DNA of 64,000 bases from Isoptericola jiangsuensis (GTDB lineage Bacteria; Actinomycetota; Actinomycetes; Actinomycetales; Cellulomonadaceae). The position numbers were made by a program, and so were the translations under genes. The notes below the pieces were generated by a model. The model was not told the origin of the DNA, did no database searches, and was given only the letters and a program-made list of their open reading frames with translations. The DNA is taken from positions 3,844,001 through 3,908,000 of the forward strand of contig NZ_PDJJ01000001.1 of the NCBI RefSeq assembly GCF_002563715.1, given 5' to 3'. Below, piece after piece: positions 7,567 to 16,450 of the stretch. Every line of letters starts with the position of its first letter. Position 1 is the first letter of the stretch.

Positions 7567-8568
7567 TCAGGGGGTCAGGGTGAGGTCGGTGGGCGTGGCG
7601 ACGGGCGACCAGCCGGTCGGGACGGTGCCGACGGCCAGAGGGGCGGCGGGGCGGTCCTCGTCGGGGAGCGGGGCGAGGACGTCGGCCGCCACGAGCGGGC
7701 CGAGGTCCAGACCCGTCAGCGACTCGACGTCCGCGACCGGGACCTGGAACGTGCGGAACGGGCCGAGGGGCGGGACCTCCCCGACGGCGAGGGCGCGGGC
7801 TGTCGCGGCACGCAGGTCGGCGGTGTCGAGCTGTGGGGACTGGTCGAGGACGAACGCCGCCGCGCGCAGGACGGGCACTGCCGTGCCCCCGGTGTCACCA
7901 TCGACGTCGACACCGGCAGCAGCGTCCGCACCACCACCACCAGCACCGGCACCGCCACTGGCGCCGGCACCGGCACCGGCGTCGAGGGTGGCCCACGCGG
8001 CGACCTTCCAGAAGCGGCGGGGCAGGGCGACGCCGCGGTACACGGGGTCGGTGGGGTCGAACGCACAGCCGGTGTGGACGACGACGCGGTGCCGGTGGGC
8101 GTCCGCGTAGGCGAGGACGTGGTCCTCGAGGCCGTTCCACAGCTCCTTGGACTGGTTGAACCGGTCGACCTGGGGGGCGGCGTTGGAGTAGACGAACGTG
8201 GCCTGCCCGGCGGCGCGGGCCTCGGCGGGCGTGCCCCACATGGGGTCGAGGCGGCGGACGAGGTGGCCGCGGTCGAGGGGGTTGCGGGCGTAGAGCTCGG
8301 GTCCGGCCTGCTCGGCGGCGGGCGCCTGGGGGTCGAGGCGCCAGGTGCCGCTGCGGGGCAGCGGCCGGAGGCGGGCGCCGTCGATCGTGCAGGCGGTGGC
8401 GGCGGCGAGGCGGCGGACCGGGTCGAGCAGCACGGTGAAGTGGGGGTGGTCGAGGTGCCGCAGCTCCCGGGGTCCGGGGGCACCGGGGCCGTCGGGGGTC
8501 GGGCGTGGCGCGGGCAGCGGGACGGCGAGGTCGTCGGGGCCGAGGAACGAGGCGTCGTAGCCGGTCAC
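7567..8568 (-). CDS. DNA/RNA non-specific endonuclease (NUC/ββα-metal family)
   Basis: Sugar-non-specific nuclease of the Serratia/EndoG type, about 333 residues. The catalytic motif is present as NPLDRGHLVRR (DRGH, histidine general base). It is followed by TFVYSNAAPQVDRFNQ, holding the metal-binding asparagine, then GLEDHVLAYAD and VHTGCAF, all diagnostic of the fold. Residues ~210-235 are a glycine/alanine-rich low-complexity insertion. No signal peptide is evident at the GTG chosen here (8568), so secretion is uncertain. A further GTG upstream (VSEEGGWLAP) is possible, and the ribosome-binding site is ambiguous. It sits between element II and a divergent PadR gene. Confidence 0.82.
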   Translation of the reverse strand: MTGYDASFLGPDDLAVPLPAPRPTPDGPGAPGPRELRHLDHPHFTVLLDPVRRLAAATACTIDGARLRPLPRSGTWRLDPQAPAAEQAGPELYARNPLDRGHLVRRLDPMWGTPAEARAAGQATFVYSNAAPQVDRFNQSKELWNGLEDHVLAYADAHRHRVVVHTGCAFDPTDPVYRGVALPRRFWKVAAWATLDAGAGAGASGGAGAGGGGADAAAGVDVDGDTGGTAVPVLRAAAFVLDQSPQLDTADLRAATARALAVGEVPPLGPFRTFQVPVADVESLTGLDLGPLVAADVLAPLPDEDRPAAPLAVGTVPTGWSPVATPTDLTLTP

Positions 8569-8695
8569 GGGTGCGAGCCAACCACCTTCCTCCGACACGC
8601 GCCCCCGTCGTGCCGGGCGAGTGCCGACCCGCGCGACGCGCGGGACACACCTCTCCGCGGGCGGCCGGAGCGTCGCGTGACGCCACCGACGCTTG

Positions 8696-8730
8696 CTAGC
8701 GATATATCGTTGATGTATCTTCGATACGTC
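8696..8730. promoter_or_regulatory. AT-rich promoter/operator region upstream of the PadR gene
   Basis: In a very G+C-rich setting this run is A+T-rich. It holds the 10-bp perfect palindrome CGATATATCG (8700-8709) and an overlapping inverted pair TATCG (8704-8708) / CGATA (8722-8726). PadR regulators commonly bind palindromes in their own promoters, so this is the likely autoregulatory site. The assignment is inference from position and symmetry. Confidence 0.5.
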
Positions 8731-8775
8731 GACGGAGCATCCCGCCCGTCGACCCGTACCGAGAGGAACCACGCC

Positions 8776-9387
8776 ATGCGCACCCCGAACAACGACCCCT
8801 TCATCGACCCCTTCGACCTGCCCCGCGAGCGTCGCCGCGGCGACCACCCGCGCGGAGGCCGAGGCCGCCGCGGCGGCTTCGACGCCGGATGGGAGACCGG
8901 TCCGCGCGGACCGCGCCCCGGGTTCGGCCCCGGCGGACCCGGCGGCCGCGGACCCCGCCGCGGACGCGGCCAGATGCGCGCCGCGATCCTGCTCCTGCTG
9001 GACGAGGGCCCCCGCCACGGGTACCAGATCATCACCGAGCTCGCCGAGCGTTCCGAGGGTGCGTGGCGGCCCAGCCCCGGCGCCGTCTACCCCGCGATCT
9101 CGCAGCTCCAGGACGAGGGCCTGGTCACGCTGTCCGACGACGAGGGCCGCCGCCTCGCCACCCTCACCGACGCCGGCCGCGAGCACGTGGCCGCGCACCG
9201 CGACGAGCTCGGCACCCCCTGGGAGGGCGGCCCCCGGCACGGCGGGCACGAGGTGCACCGCGCCCTGCGCGACCTGCACGGCGCCGTCGAGCAGGTCGTC
9301 CGCACCGGTACGCCGGAGCAGGGCCAGGCCGCCGTCGACATCCTCGACAAGGCCCGCCGCGAGGTCTACCTGCTGCTCGCCGGATGA
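8776..9387 (+). CDS. PadR-family transcriptional regulator with an Arg/Gly-rich N-terminal extension
   Basis: Winged-helix repressor family, 203 residues. Residues ~1-66 are an unusual low-complexity Arg/Gly/Pro-rich extension. The PadR domain begins at GQMRAAILLLLDEGPRHGYQ, followed by RPSPGAVYPAISQLQDEGLV, the recognition helix and wing of the family, and DAGREHVAAHRDEL. A short C-terminal helical region (VDILDKARREVYLLLAG) probably dimerises. The ATG follows GAGAGGAA at usable spacing. No transporter gene lies beside it, so its target is probably its own promoter plus remote genes. PadR proteins often respond to phenolic or antimicrobial ligands; the ligand here is unknown. Confidence 0.88.
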   Translation: MRTPNNDPFIDPFDLPRERRRGDHPRGGRGRRGGFDAGWETGPRGPRPGFGPGGPGGRGPRRGRGQMRAAILLLLDEGPRHGYQIITELAERSEGAWRPSPGAVYPAISQLQDEGLVTLSDDEGRRLATLTDAGREHVAAHRDELGTPWEGGPRHGGHEVHRALRDLHGAVEQVVRTGTPEQGQAAVDILDKARREVYLLLAG

Positions 9388-9394
9388 CCCCCGC

Positions 9395-11038
9395 TCACGG
9401 GGACAGACCCGCCAGCCCGGTCGGCCACCAGCGCAGCAGGTGGCCGTCCACGGCGAGGTCCACGCCCCAGCCGTCCTGGCGGAGGTCGACCGACCACAGG
9501 TCCTCCCCCGTCGACACGTCGAGCGCCCGCCACACCGACACGACCGCTGCGTCGGTGTAGGCCGGGGCGACCGTCGCCACGACGGTCCCGTCGGTGAACA
9601 CCGACTGGATCTCCCCCGTGCGCTGGTCCTCCCCGCCCGACGTGGCCGGCTCCGTCGCCACGTCGTCCCGCACCCACAGGACGCTGCCGTCCGCGAGGTC
9701 GAGACCGAGCACCCGGTCCCGGTCGTCCAGCACCACCGCCACCCCCGACGTGCGCGCCAGCAGCTCGCGCGCGCCGACCCGGGTCCGCCACACCTCTGCC
9801 CCCGTGGCGTCGAGGGCGACCGTCACGCCGTCCTGACCCACCAGCCACCGGTCGGCCGCGACGCCCGACGTCGCCCACGGGTCGAGCAGCCGCCCCACCA
9901 CCACGAACCGCAGCCGACCCTGGCCGTCCAGCACGTGGTGCCGCCACCCGCTCTGCCCCCAGCCGCCGGTCGACACAGCGTAGCCGCCGTCCGCGAGCGG
10001 CCGCACCTGCCGCACGCTCTCCGTGTCGGCGTCCGCCAGGACGCTCAGGTCGAGCGGGTCCCCGTCCGGCGTGAAGTAGGCGAGGATCCCGCAGCCCGAC
10101 ACCCCCACGAGCCGCTCGCTCACGGCGTGCTCCACCGCGCCGCGCCGCTCCAGCTCCGCGGTCCGGCCGCCCGTCGACCACCGCACGCACTGCTCCTCGT
10201 CCAGCACCTCCCCGAACGGCACCGTCCGCGTCCAACGCACCTCCCCCGTCACCGCGTCCTCCAGCCGTACCTGCAGGTCGTATCCGTCGTCGATGTCGCC
10301 CACCACCGCGAGGTCCGTCATCGGGTCGCCCTGGAGCTGCACGTCCACGTCGTCCGGCGACCCCACCCAGCGGGCCGTCATGACCGACGCCCCCGGCCCC
10401 GGCACCGCGAGGTCCACCGGCTCCGACAGCTCGCGGCGGGCCAGGACCGTGCCGTCCTCCTCGACCACCAGCACCGTCGTCGCACCCGCGCGGTCCTGCC
10501 CCAGGCAGACCACGCGCGAGGACCGGGTGACCTCGGCGGTGTCGGACCAGAACGTCAGCCCCGGACCGCAGGTGCCCGGCCGGTCCACCAGTGCGACCGA
10601 CCACCGGGTCTCCCCCGTCTCGAGGTCCACCCCGAGCAGCTCGGCCGCCCGCTGCACCGCCACGACGTCACCCGTGACCGCCGCCAGACCTCCCGGCACG
10701 GCCCGCTCGTCCGCGACCCCGTCGACCCGCCACACCTCGCGCGGGGGGAGCGACAGGTCGACCACGCCGCCCGCCGCCTCGCGCAGGGCCGCCTCCCGGC
10801 CCCGGTCCATCGCGGCGTCCACCACGACGCCCGTCCCCGCCAGGGCGACCACCGCCACGAGCACCCCCCAGCGGGTGTGCCGGTGGGTGCCGCGCCACGC
10901 CCGGCCGACCCGGCCCCGCCGCGTCCCGGCGTCGTCGTCGAGGGTCGCACCCGCGGGCGCGTCGGGGGTGGCGACCTCGCCCTCGTCAGGCACGAGATCG
11001 AACGTGAACGCCCCCTCGGGGCGGCGCCTGCGCCCCAC
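9395..11038 (-). CDS. Membrane-anchored PQQ-like beta-propeller protein (paralogue 1)
   Basis: 547-residue protein of unknown function. A charged cytosolic head (MGRRRRPEGAFTFDLVPDEG) leads to one transmembrane segment near residues 55-75 (WGVLVAVVALAGTGVVVDAAM), then an extracytoplasmic domain built of repeated blades such as LLGVDLETGETRWSV, LEDAVTGEVRWT, VALDATGAEVWRT, GLDLADGSVLWV and ALDVSTGEDLWSV. These match PQQ-type WD-like repeats. The GTG at 11038 is chosen because it aligns with the start of the paralogue (MARRR) and follows CGGGGA; an upstream GTG at 11071 is possible. Quinone cofactor binding is not evident. A scaffold or envelope-sensing role is only a guess. Confidence 0.8.
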   Translation of the reverse strand: MGRRRRPEGAFTFDLVPDEGEVATPDAPAGATLDDDAGTRRGRVGRAWRGTHRHTRWGVLVAVVALAGTGVVVDAAMDRGREAALREAAGGVVDLSLPPREVWRVDGVADERAVPGGLAAVTGDVVAVQRAAELLGVDLETGETRWSVALVDRPGTCGPGLTFWSDTAEVTRSSRVVCLGQDRAGATTVLVVEEDGTVLARRELSEPVDLAVPGPGASVMTARWVGSPDDVDVQLQGDPMTDLAVVGDIDDGYDLQVRLEDAVTGEVRWTRTVPFGEVLDEEQCVRWSTGGRTAELERRGAVEHAVSERLVGVSGCGILAYFTPDGDPLDLSVLADADTESVRQVRPLADGGYAVSTGGWGQSGWRHHVLDGQGRLRFVVVGRLLDPWATSGVAADRWLVGQDGVTVALDATGAEVWRTRVGARELLARTSGVAVVLDDRDRVLGLDLADGSVLWVRDDVATEPATSGGEDQRTGEIQSVFTDGTVVATVAPAYTDAAVVSVWRALDVSTGEDLWSVDLRQDGWGVDLAVDGHLLRWWPTGLAGLSP

Positions 11039-11102
11039 TCCCCGACGGTAACCCCGCCCGGGAGTCCTCACCGGGTCGGCGGCGTCACCGCCCGCGGTCC
11101 CG

Positions 11103-12803
11103 TCAGTCCGTGCCGAGCGTCCGCACGGCGCGGACCTCGTACCCGCCCCGCCCGGTGAACGACAGGTCGAGGAGCACCGGCTCCCCGTCGACGGCGACGA
11201 GCCACGGCAGGCCCCACCCGCTCTGCTCGTCCCGCTCCGGCACGACGTCCGGGCCGAGCACGTCCAGGGTGGGCTCGCCGGTGGCGAGGTCCACGGTGAG
11301 CAGGGCGTACTGGCTGGCGCCGCCGAACGCCCGGTAGCCCTCCACGAGCATGGTGACCCGCACGCCGTCGGTCACCGCCGCGAGCGGGTTCCACTCGGAC
11401 GCCGCGCGGTCCGGCGCGCCCAGCCCCGCCGCCGTGAGGGGCAGGCGCCACCGCTCGGCCCCGTCGGACGCGTCGTACGCCACCGCCTCGCCCCAGCTCA
11501 CCGCGACGACCGTGCCCGCGGTCTGCGTCACCATCGACGTGCTGTCGCCGTCCTCGTCGACCCGCCACAGCTGCTCACCCTGTGCGTCGAGGGCGACGGT
11601 GACGCCCCTGCCCTCGACGGCGATCGTCGGCAGCCCGCCGGAGCCGTCGGCCGCGACGGGCGCGAGGAGCTGCTCGGTCCGCCGGTCCGGCGTGCCGTCG
11701 GCGCGCACGACCCGGGTGCCGGTGCCCGCCGCGACGAAGAACGTGCCGTCCCCCGCGACCTGGACGCCGTCGCCGCCGTGGTACCAGACCTCGGCCCCCA
11801 GGTACTCCCCGTCGGGTGCGGGCAGCTCCGTCCCGTCGGCGCCCGCCCGCGCGGCGGCCCCGCAGAACAGGTACGAGACCAGGTGGGGCGTCGCGACGAC
11901 CGTCGGCGCCCGCAGGGTCGCCTCCGGCGCGTCGGGGTCGTCGGACACGAAGAAGTCGTAGCAGCCCGACGTCGTCCCGAACTCGCCCGTGTCGGCGAGC
12001 GGCACGTCGAACCGGAGGTCACCGGTCAGGGCGTCCTCCACGCGGACGGTCCCCGTGGCCGTCGGCCGTTCCAGGGCGTCGATCTCGGCCCACGGGTCGG
12101 CGTCGGAGCCCTCGAGCTCGAGGTCGACGCTCTCGGGCACGCCCGGGTCGTGCCGGACGACGACGAGGCCGCCGTCACGGGCGGGGGCAACGATCTGGTG
12201 GTCCAGGCCGTAGGTGGCGGCGGGCAGGTCGCGGCTGCCGGTCACGTCGCCGTCGGCGGTCAGGACGGTGACGCGCGCGCCGTCGTCGTGCACGCACGTG
12301 ACGACGTCCATGGGGGTCGCCCAGTCGACGGCGCCGGCGACCTGGGGGCGGGGCCCGCACCACGGATCCGCGCCGACGGAGGTCCGCCACGTCTCGGTGC
12401 CGGACACGACGTCCCAGCCGACGACGTCGTCGCCGTCGACCAGCGCCAGCGTCCCGTCCGGCAGCACGGCCGCGAGGTCGTCGGACTCGGCCTCCGCCGT
12501 CACGGCCAGCGGCCCGGCCAGGGAGAGCACGCCGCCGGGCGCCTCCCGCAGGCGCTGCGCCTCGGCGGACGCGGACACGGCCGACGTCGTCGCCCAGCCG
12601 CCCGCGACCACGACGACCAGCGCGCCCGCCGCGAGACCGGTCAGTCGGCGCTGCCGCGGGGGCGTCGCACGCCACCGGTCGCCCGCGCGACGCGGCCACG
12701 ACGGCGGGGCGGGCGCGACGGGTGCGTCGTCGTCCGCCGGGGCGTCGCCCGCGTCGTACGAGACGTCGAAGGAGACCGTGCCGGTGTCGCGCCGTCGTGC
12801 CAC
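11103..12803 (-). CDS. Membrane-anchored PQQ-like beta-propeller protein (paralogue 2)
   Basis: 566 residues with the same plan as its downstream neighbour: a basic head (MARRRDTGTVSFDVSYD), a proline-rich linker, one transmembrane helix near residues 55-75 (GLAAGALVVVVAGGWATTSAV), and a beta-propeller. Blades include VVGWDVVSGTETWRTSV, VEDALTGDLRFDV, TVALDAQGEQLWRV and AVAYDASDGAERWRLP. Several cysteines in the outer domain could form disulfides. The GTG at 12803 is the start. The gap to the next gene in the same direction is about 64 bp, so the two are probably cotranscribed and arose by tandem duplication. Function unknown. Confidence 0.8.
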   Translation of the reverse strand: MARRRDTGTVSFDVSYDAGDAPADDDAPVAPAPPSWPRRAGDRWRATPPRQRRLTGLAAGALVVVVAGGWATTSAVSASAEAQRLREAPGGVLSLAGPLAVTAEAESDDLAAVLPDGTLALVDGDDVVGWDVVSGTETWRTSVGADPWCGPRPQVAGAVDWATPMDVVTCVHDDGARVTVLTADGDVTGSRDLPAATYGLDHQIVAPARDGGLVVVRHDPGVPESVDLELEGSDADPWAEIDALERPTATGTVRVEDALTGDLRFDVPLADTGEFGTTSGCYDFFVSDDPDAPEATLRAPTVVATPHLVSYLFCGAAARAGADGTELPAPDGEYLGAEVWYHGGDGVQVAGDGTFFVAAGTGTRVVRADGTPDRRTEQLLAPVAADGSGGLPTIAVEGRGVTVALDAQGEQLWRVDEDGDSTSMVTQTAGTVVAVSWGEAVAYDASDGAERWRLPLTAAGLGAPDRAASEWNPLAAVTDGVRVTMLVEGYRAFGGASQYALLTVDLATGEPTLDVLGPDVVPERDEQSGWGLPWLVAVDGEPVLLDLSFTGRGGYEVRAVRTLGTD

Positions 12804-12850
12804 AGGCGCAACCTAACGCGTGACCGCGGCTCGCGCGCGGACCGCCCGGC

Positions 12851-12884
12851 GTGCCGCGGGCCGCGCGGCCCCGACCGGCGGCAC
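12851..12884. terminator. Possible terminator after cydB
   Basis: GTGCCGC (12851-12857) pairs with GCGGCAC (12878-12884) around an inner perfect palindrome GGGCCGCGCGGCCC. It lies just past the cydB stop and before the upstream end of the propeller gene. There is no T-run; moderate support only. Confidence 0.4.
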
Positions 12885-12897
12885 CGGCACCCGCGCC

Positions 12898-13899
12898 TCA
12901 GAGGTACGCGACCTGCGGGGCACGCCGGCCGCGCAGGAGCCGCCACACGGACCCCTGGACGACGGCCACCAGGACGACGGCCGCGAGGACGGGCCAGGTG
13001 AGGCCCGCGAGCACCTGCCCGGGCGCGGCGGCCGCGACCACCCCGGGGCCTGCGACGGCGGCCGTCACCACGACGGGCAGGGCGGCGGTCAGGAGCCCCG
13101 CCGACCGGACGGTGGCGGAACCGGCCGCCCCCCGGTCGAGGTCGAACAGCGCGGCGAGCGCGACGACGGCACCGAGGAGGAGGGCGAGGGCGGCGCCGAC
13201 GGCGGCCCCGGCACCACCCCCGAACGCGCCGAGGGCGGCGAACGCGGTGAGCGCGGCCACCACCGAGTACAGGCCGAGCGCCGCGCCGACCTGACGCCGG
13301 GCACGGTCCGCGACACCCGGGACGTCGCGCAGGCGCGCGGCCAGCAGCAGTCCGCCGTGGACGCGCACGCCGAGCACGCACAGGGCGGCGAGCAGCACGG
13401 GGACGGCACGGAACGGGACGACGCCCGGGCCGGTGACGTCGTGGCCGGCGGGCAGGGCGAACAGCAGCCAGGCCGTGCCGAGCAGGGCGCCCGCGGCGGC
13501 GGGCAGGGCGACGCCCGCGACCTGCGCGGCGACGTCCCAGGCGGCGCGCCCCCGCGCCCCCGGGAGGCGGCTGCGCAGCCACACGGCCGCGTCCCGCACC
13601 ACCCAGGCGACGAGCAGCGCCACGACCAGCGGGTAGCCGCGCGCCCACAGGGCGGACTCGACCTCCCAGAACGCCCCGACGAGCACCCCCGCGGCGGCCA
13701 CGAGCCACACCTCGCCGAGCAGGAGCAGCGGTCCGACCGTCCCGAGCACGGTGCGGCGGTACCGGTCGCGCGTCGTCGGGTCCGGCGCACCCCCCGTCAC
13801 GGTGCGGGACAGCTGGAGCGCGCCCTGCGCGGCGCCGTCGACCAGCACCCAGCCGGTCAGCAGCCCGGCCAGCAGCAGGCCCCACCCGGCGGCGTTCAC
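12898..13899 (-). CDS. cydB: Cytochrome bd ubiquinol oxidase subunit II
   Basis: Integral membrane subunit of the high-affinity quinol oxidase, paired with cydA. 333 residues with about nine hydrophobic helices. The N-terminus GWGLLLAGLLTGWVLVDGAAQGAL resembles the CydB helix-1 pattern in which an acidic residue follows the tryptophan, and WARGYPLVVALLVAWVVRDAAVWLRSRL follows. It is quite divergent. The assignment rests on length, topology and its GTGA overlap (13896-13899) with the cydA stop. No cydDC assembly exporter is adjacent. Confidence 0.82.
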   Translation of the reverse strand: MNAAGWGLLLAGLLTGWVLVDGAAQGALQLSRTVTGGAPDPTTRDRYRRTVLGTVGPLLLLGEVWLVAAAGVLVGAFWEVESALWARGYPLVVALLVAWVVRDAAVWLRSRLPGARGRAAWDVAAQVAGVALPAAAGALLGTAWLLFALPAGHDVTGPGVVPFRAVPVLLAALCVLGVRVHGGLLLAARLRDVPGVADRARRQVGAALGLYSVVAALTAFAALGAFGGGAGAAVGAALALLLGAVVALAALFDLDRGAAGSATVRSAGLLTAALPVVVTAAVAGPGVVAAAAPGQVLAGLTWPVLAAVVLVAVVQGSVWRLLRGRRAPQVAYL

Positions 13900-15110
13900 C
13901 GGGTGCTCCCGAAGGCGAGGACGTCGGGCGTCGGGTCGGGGCCGAGCAGGTCGGCCGGTGGTGCGCCGAGCGCGAGCTGCTGGTCGCCGCGGCGTGCGAG
14001 GCGGGTGAGCACGGTCCAGTCCGTGACGGCGAGCGTGCCCATGACACCCACCAGCAGCACGAGGGAGACGAGGACGGCCGTCAGGGAGGCGTCGGACACC
14101 GCGTCCTGCGTGCGCAGCACGCCCACGACCGCCCACGGCTGGCGACCCACCTCGCGGGCCACCCAGCCGAGCAGCGCCGTCGCGAAGGGGACCACCAGGA
14201 GCGCCGTCAGCACCCGGTACAGCCCGTGCCGCAGCGGCCGCCAGAGCCGGAACAGCGCACCGCGCACGAGCAGCAGGAGCAGGACGACGCCGCTGAGGAA
14301 GGTCATGAAGGCAACGAGGTCCATGACCCCGTAGGCGATACCGACGACGGGGACCCGGGCCGCCTCGCCGTCCTGGAAGTACGTGAACTGGGCGAAACCG
14401 GACGCGATCGCGACGAACGAGCCGGCCGTCCCCGTGACGAGGCCGGCGCGCACCGACCGGCGCCACAGGTCGTCGTCGGCGCCCGGCGCGACCCGCCGCA
14501 GGTGCCGGACGCTCACCCCGACGAGCAGGAAGCCGCCCGCCATGAGGCACGCGCCGAGGGCGTGGAACGACGAGACCAGCGCGGCCGGGTTCGTCACCAG
14601 CGCGCCCGCGTCCGCGATCCGCGCCTCGCCGTCGACCATCACGTACCCGACGGGGTGGCGCAGGAACCCGTTCGCGACCATCACGGTGAACGCCGACAGG
14701 TAGCCCGTCGCGACGACGCCCCACAGCGCCGCCGTGTGCACCGCGCGCGGCAGCAGGTGCCAGCCGAACACCCAGACGCCCAGGAAGGTCGACTCCAGGA
14801 AGAACGCCAGCATCGTCTCCACCACCAGCGGGGCGCCGACCACCCCGCCCGCGACCTCCAGCAGGCCCGGGAAGTGCAGCCCGAGCTGGAGCTCCATGAC
14901 GATGCCCGCGGCGACGCCGAGCGCGTAGTTCACCAGGTAGAGCTGCCCCCAGAACCGGGTCGCCCGCTCGAACACCTCGCGGCCCGTGAGCGCCCACCGC
15001 GTCTGGAACACCGCGACCACCGGTCCGAGCCCCAGCGTCACGAGGACGAAGAGGAAGTGGATGCCCGCCAGCAGCGCGAACTGCAGGCGGGCGGCGTCGA
15101 CGGCGGTCAT
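13896..15110 (-). CDS. cydA: Cytochrome bd ubiquinol oxidase subunit I
   Basis: Heme-bearing subunit that oxidises quinol and reduces O2 without proton pumping, usually favoured under low oxygen. 404 residues. Visible hallmarks are the helix-1 region RLQFALLAGIHFLF with axial H18, the second axial histidine in SSFHALGACLMAGGF, the methionine ligand region AFMTFLSGVVLL, and the near-invariant GRQPW motif in REVGRQPWAVVG. The Q-loop is short compared with the E. coli enzyme, as in many actinobacterial and cyanide-insensitive (CioA-like) forms. The ATG at 15110 is used; an upstream GTG reading is possible. It is the first gene of a two-gene operon. Confidence 0.92.
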   Translation of the reverse strand: MTAVDAARLQFALLAGIHFLFVLVTLGLGPVVAVFQTRWALTGREVFERATRFWGQLYLVNYALGVAAGIVMELQLGLHFPGLLEVAGGVVGAPLVVETMLAFFLESTFLGVWVFGWHLLPRAVHTAALWGVVATGYLSAFTVMVANGFLRHPVGYVMVDGEARIADAGALVTNPAALVSSFHALGACLMAGGFLLVGVSVRHLRRVAPGADDDLWRRSVRAGLVTGTAGSFVAIASGFAQFTYFQDGEAARVPVVGIAYGVMDLVAFMTFLSGVVLLLLLVRGALFRLWRPLRHGLYRVLTALLVVPFATALLGWVAREVGRQPWAVVGVLRTQDAVSDASLTAVLVSLVLLVGVMGTLAVTDWTVLTRLARRGDQQLALGAPPADLLGPDPTPDVLAFGSTR

Positions 15111-15173
15111 GCGGGAGACGCTAGGCCGCACGACCGCCGTCGTGACCCCTTCTCAGGGTTGTTGGGGGGTTGT

Positions 15174-15190
15174 CCCGGACAAGGTCCGGG
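15174..15190. terminator. Possible terminator after the ABC permease gene
   Basis: CCCGGAC (15174-15180) and GTCCGGG (15184-15190) form a 7-bp stem with a 3-nt loop, about 25 bp beyond the permease stop. The stem is short and there is no T-run, so the call is tentative. Confidence 0.4.
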
Positions 15191-15214
15191 GGCTACCCCT
15201 ACCTCCCGGCGCCG

Positions 15215-16450
15215 TCAGGCCTGGGCGCGCAGCGCCTGCTTCCACGAGAGCCGGCCGCCGGTCTGCAGCAGCGCACCCCGGAACGCGCGCTCGCACACCA
15301 GCAGCGCCGCGACCGCGAACGCGACCAGGCCGAGCATCGACAGCACCGGCTCCCACCAGGCGGCGTCCCCGGCCAGGACGCGGGTCGGCATGGCGACCAC
15401 GTTGGCGAGCGGCACGTACGACAGCACCGTCTGGAAGGTCCCCGACGCGCTGAACGTCAGGAAGTACACCGCCATGATGACCATCGTCAGCGGCGTCGTC
15501 GTGTGCTGGAGGTCCTCCGACCGGCTCGCGAGCGCCCCGGCGACGGCGAACAGGGCCGCGAGCGCCAGGAACCCGACGGCGAAGAACAGCACGAACCACA
15601 CCAGCGACGTCGAGAGGGCGGGCAGGGCGAGCGAGATCGGCGAGACGGTCACCGCGACGAGCCCCACGCCGGCGAACAGGAGGGTCTGCCCCACCGCGAT
15701 GACGGAGTTCCCGAGGATCTTGCCCGCGAGGAGCTGGCGCAGCGGCACGGCCGTCGCGATGATCTCCACCAGGCGGGACTGCTTCTCCTCCACGACGGAC
15801 CCGGCGATCATCGTGCCCGACGTCAGCGCGCCGGTGAAGAACAGCAGGGACAGGGCGAACGACGCGAAGAACAGCGTCTGGGCGTCCGTCGCGGCCGGGT
15901 CGAGCTGCTCGGTGGTGAGGGTCGACCCCGCGCTGAGCTCCTCGACGGACGTGCCCGCCGCGGCGGCGTTCGCGCCGACGACCTGCGCCTCGACGCCCGC
16001 GGTGACGAGGCGGGTGAGCGTGCCGTCGGGGGTGCTCTCGGCCGTGAGGACCCAGCCGTCGTCGCCCGGGTGCAGCCACGCGTCCGCGTCGCCGGCGGTG
16101 AGGGCCGTGCGGGCGGCGGCGTCGTCCGCCGTCTCCAGGACGACGATCTCGTCGCCGGTGCCCTGGTCGTCCGCGAGCTCGGCGGCGGTCGCCACGGCGG
16201 CGGCGCCCGTGGTGTCGGCGCTCGACACGGCGACCGTCGTCGTCTCGACGCGGGAGCCCTGCCAGGCGAAGAACCCGGCGAGCGCCGCGAGGACGCCGAC
16301 CGAGACGACCAGCCCGAAGACGAACGACTTGTTGAGGGCGCGCACGACGATCTCGCGCTGCATCACCAGCAGCCACGCGCCGCGCGCGCCGTCCGGGTCG
16401 ACGGCCGCGGTGTCGCGCTGCGGGGTCGGGGTCGGGGTCAGCGTGGTCAT
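15215..16450 (-). CDS. ABC transporter permease (NatB-like, ABC-2)
   Basis: Membrane subunit of an export system with the upstream ATPase; 411 residues. A single N-terminal helix (FVFGLVVSVGVLAALAGFFAW) is followed by a ~150-residue extracytoplasmic domain (residues ~45-200) and then five or six C-terminal helices. The segment SGTMIAGSVVEEKQSRLVEIIATAVPLRQLLAGKI is split here only by its length; its VVEEKQSRLVEII part is the diagnostic motif of this NatB/YhaP type. The ATG overlaps the ATPase stop in ATGA (16447-16450). Families of this kind export sodium, peptides or bacteriocins; the substrate is unknown. It lies beside a second two-component system. Confidence 0.88.
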   Translation of the reverse strand: MTTLTPTPTPQRDTAAVDPDGARGAWLLVMQREIVVRALNKSFVFGLVVSVGVLAALAGFFAWQGSRVETTTVAVSSADTTGAAAVATAAELADDQGTGDEIVVLETADDAAARTALTAGDADAWLHPGDDGWVLTAESTPDGTLTRLVTAGVEAQVVGANAAAAGTSVEELSAGSTLTTEQLDPAATDAQTLFFASFALSLLFFTGALTSGTMIAGSVVEEKQSRLVEIIATAVPLRQLLAGKILGNSVIAVGQTLLFAGVGLVAVTVSPISLALPALSTSLVWFVLFFAVGFLALAALFAVAGALASRSEDLQHTTTPLTMVIMAVYFLTFSASGTFQTVLSYVPLANVVAMPTRVLAGDAAWWEPVLSMLGLVAFAVAALLVCERAFRGALLQTGGRLSWKQALRAQA

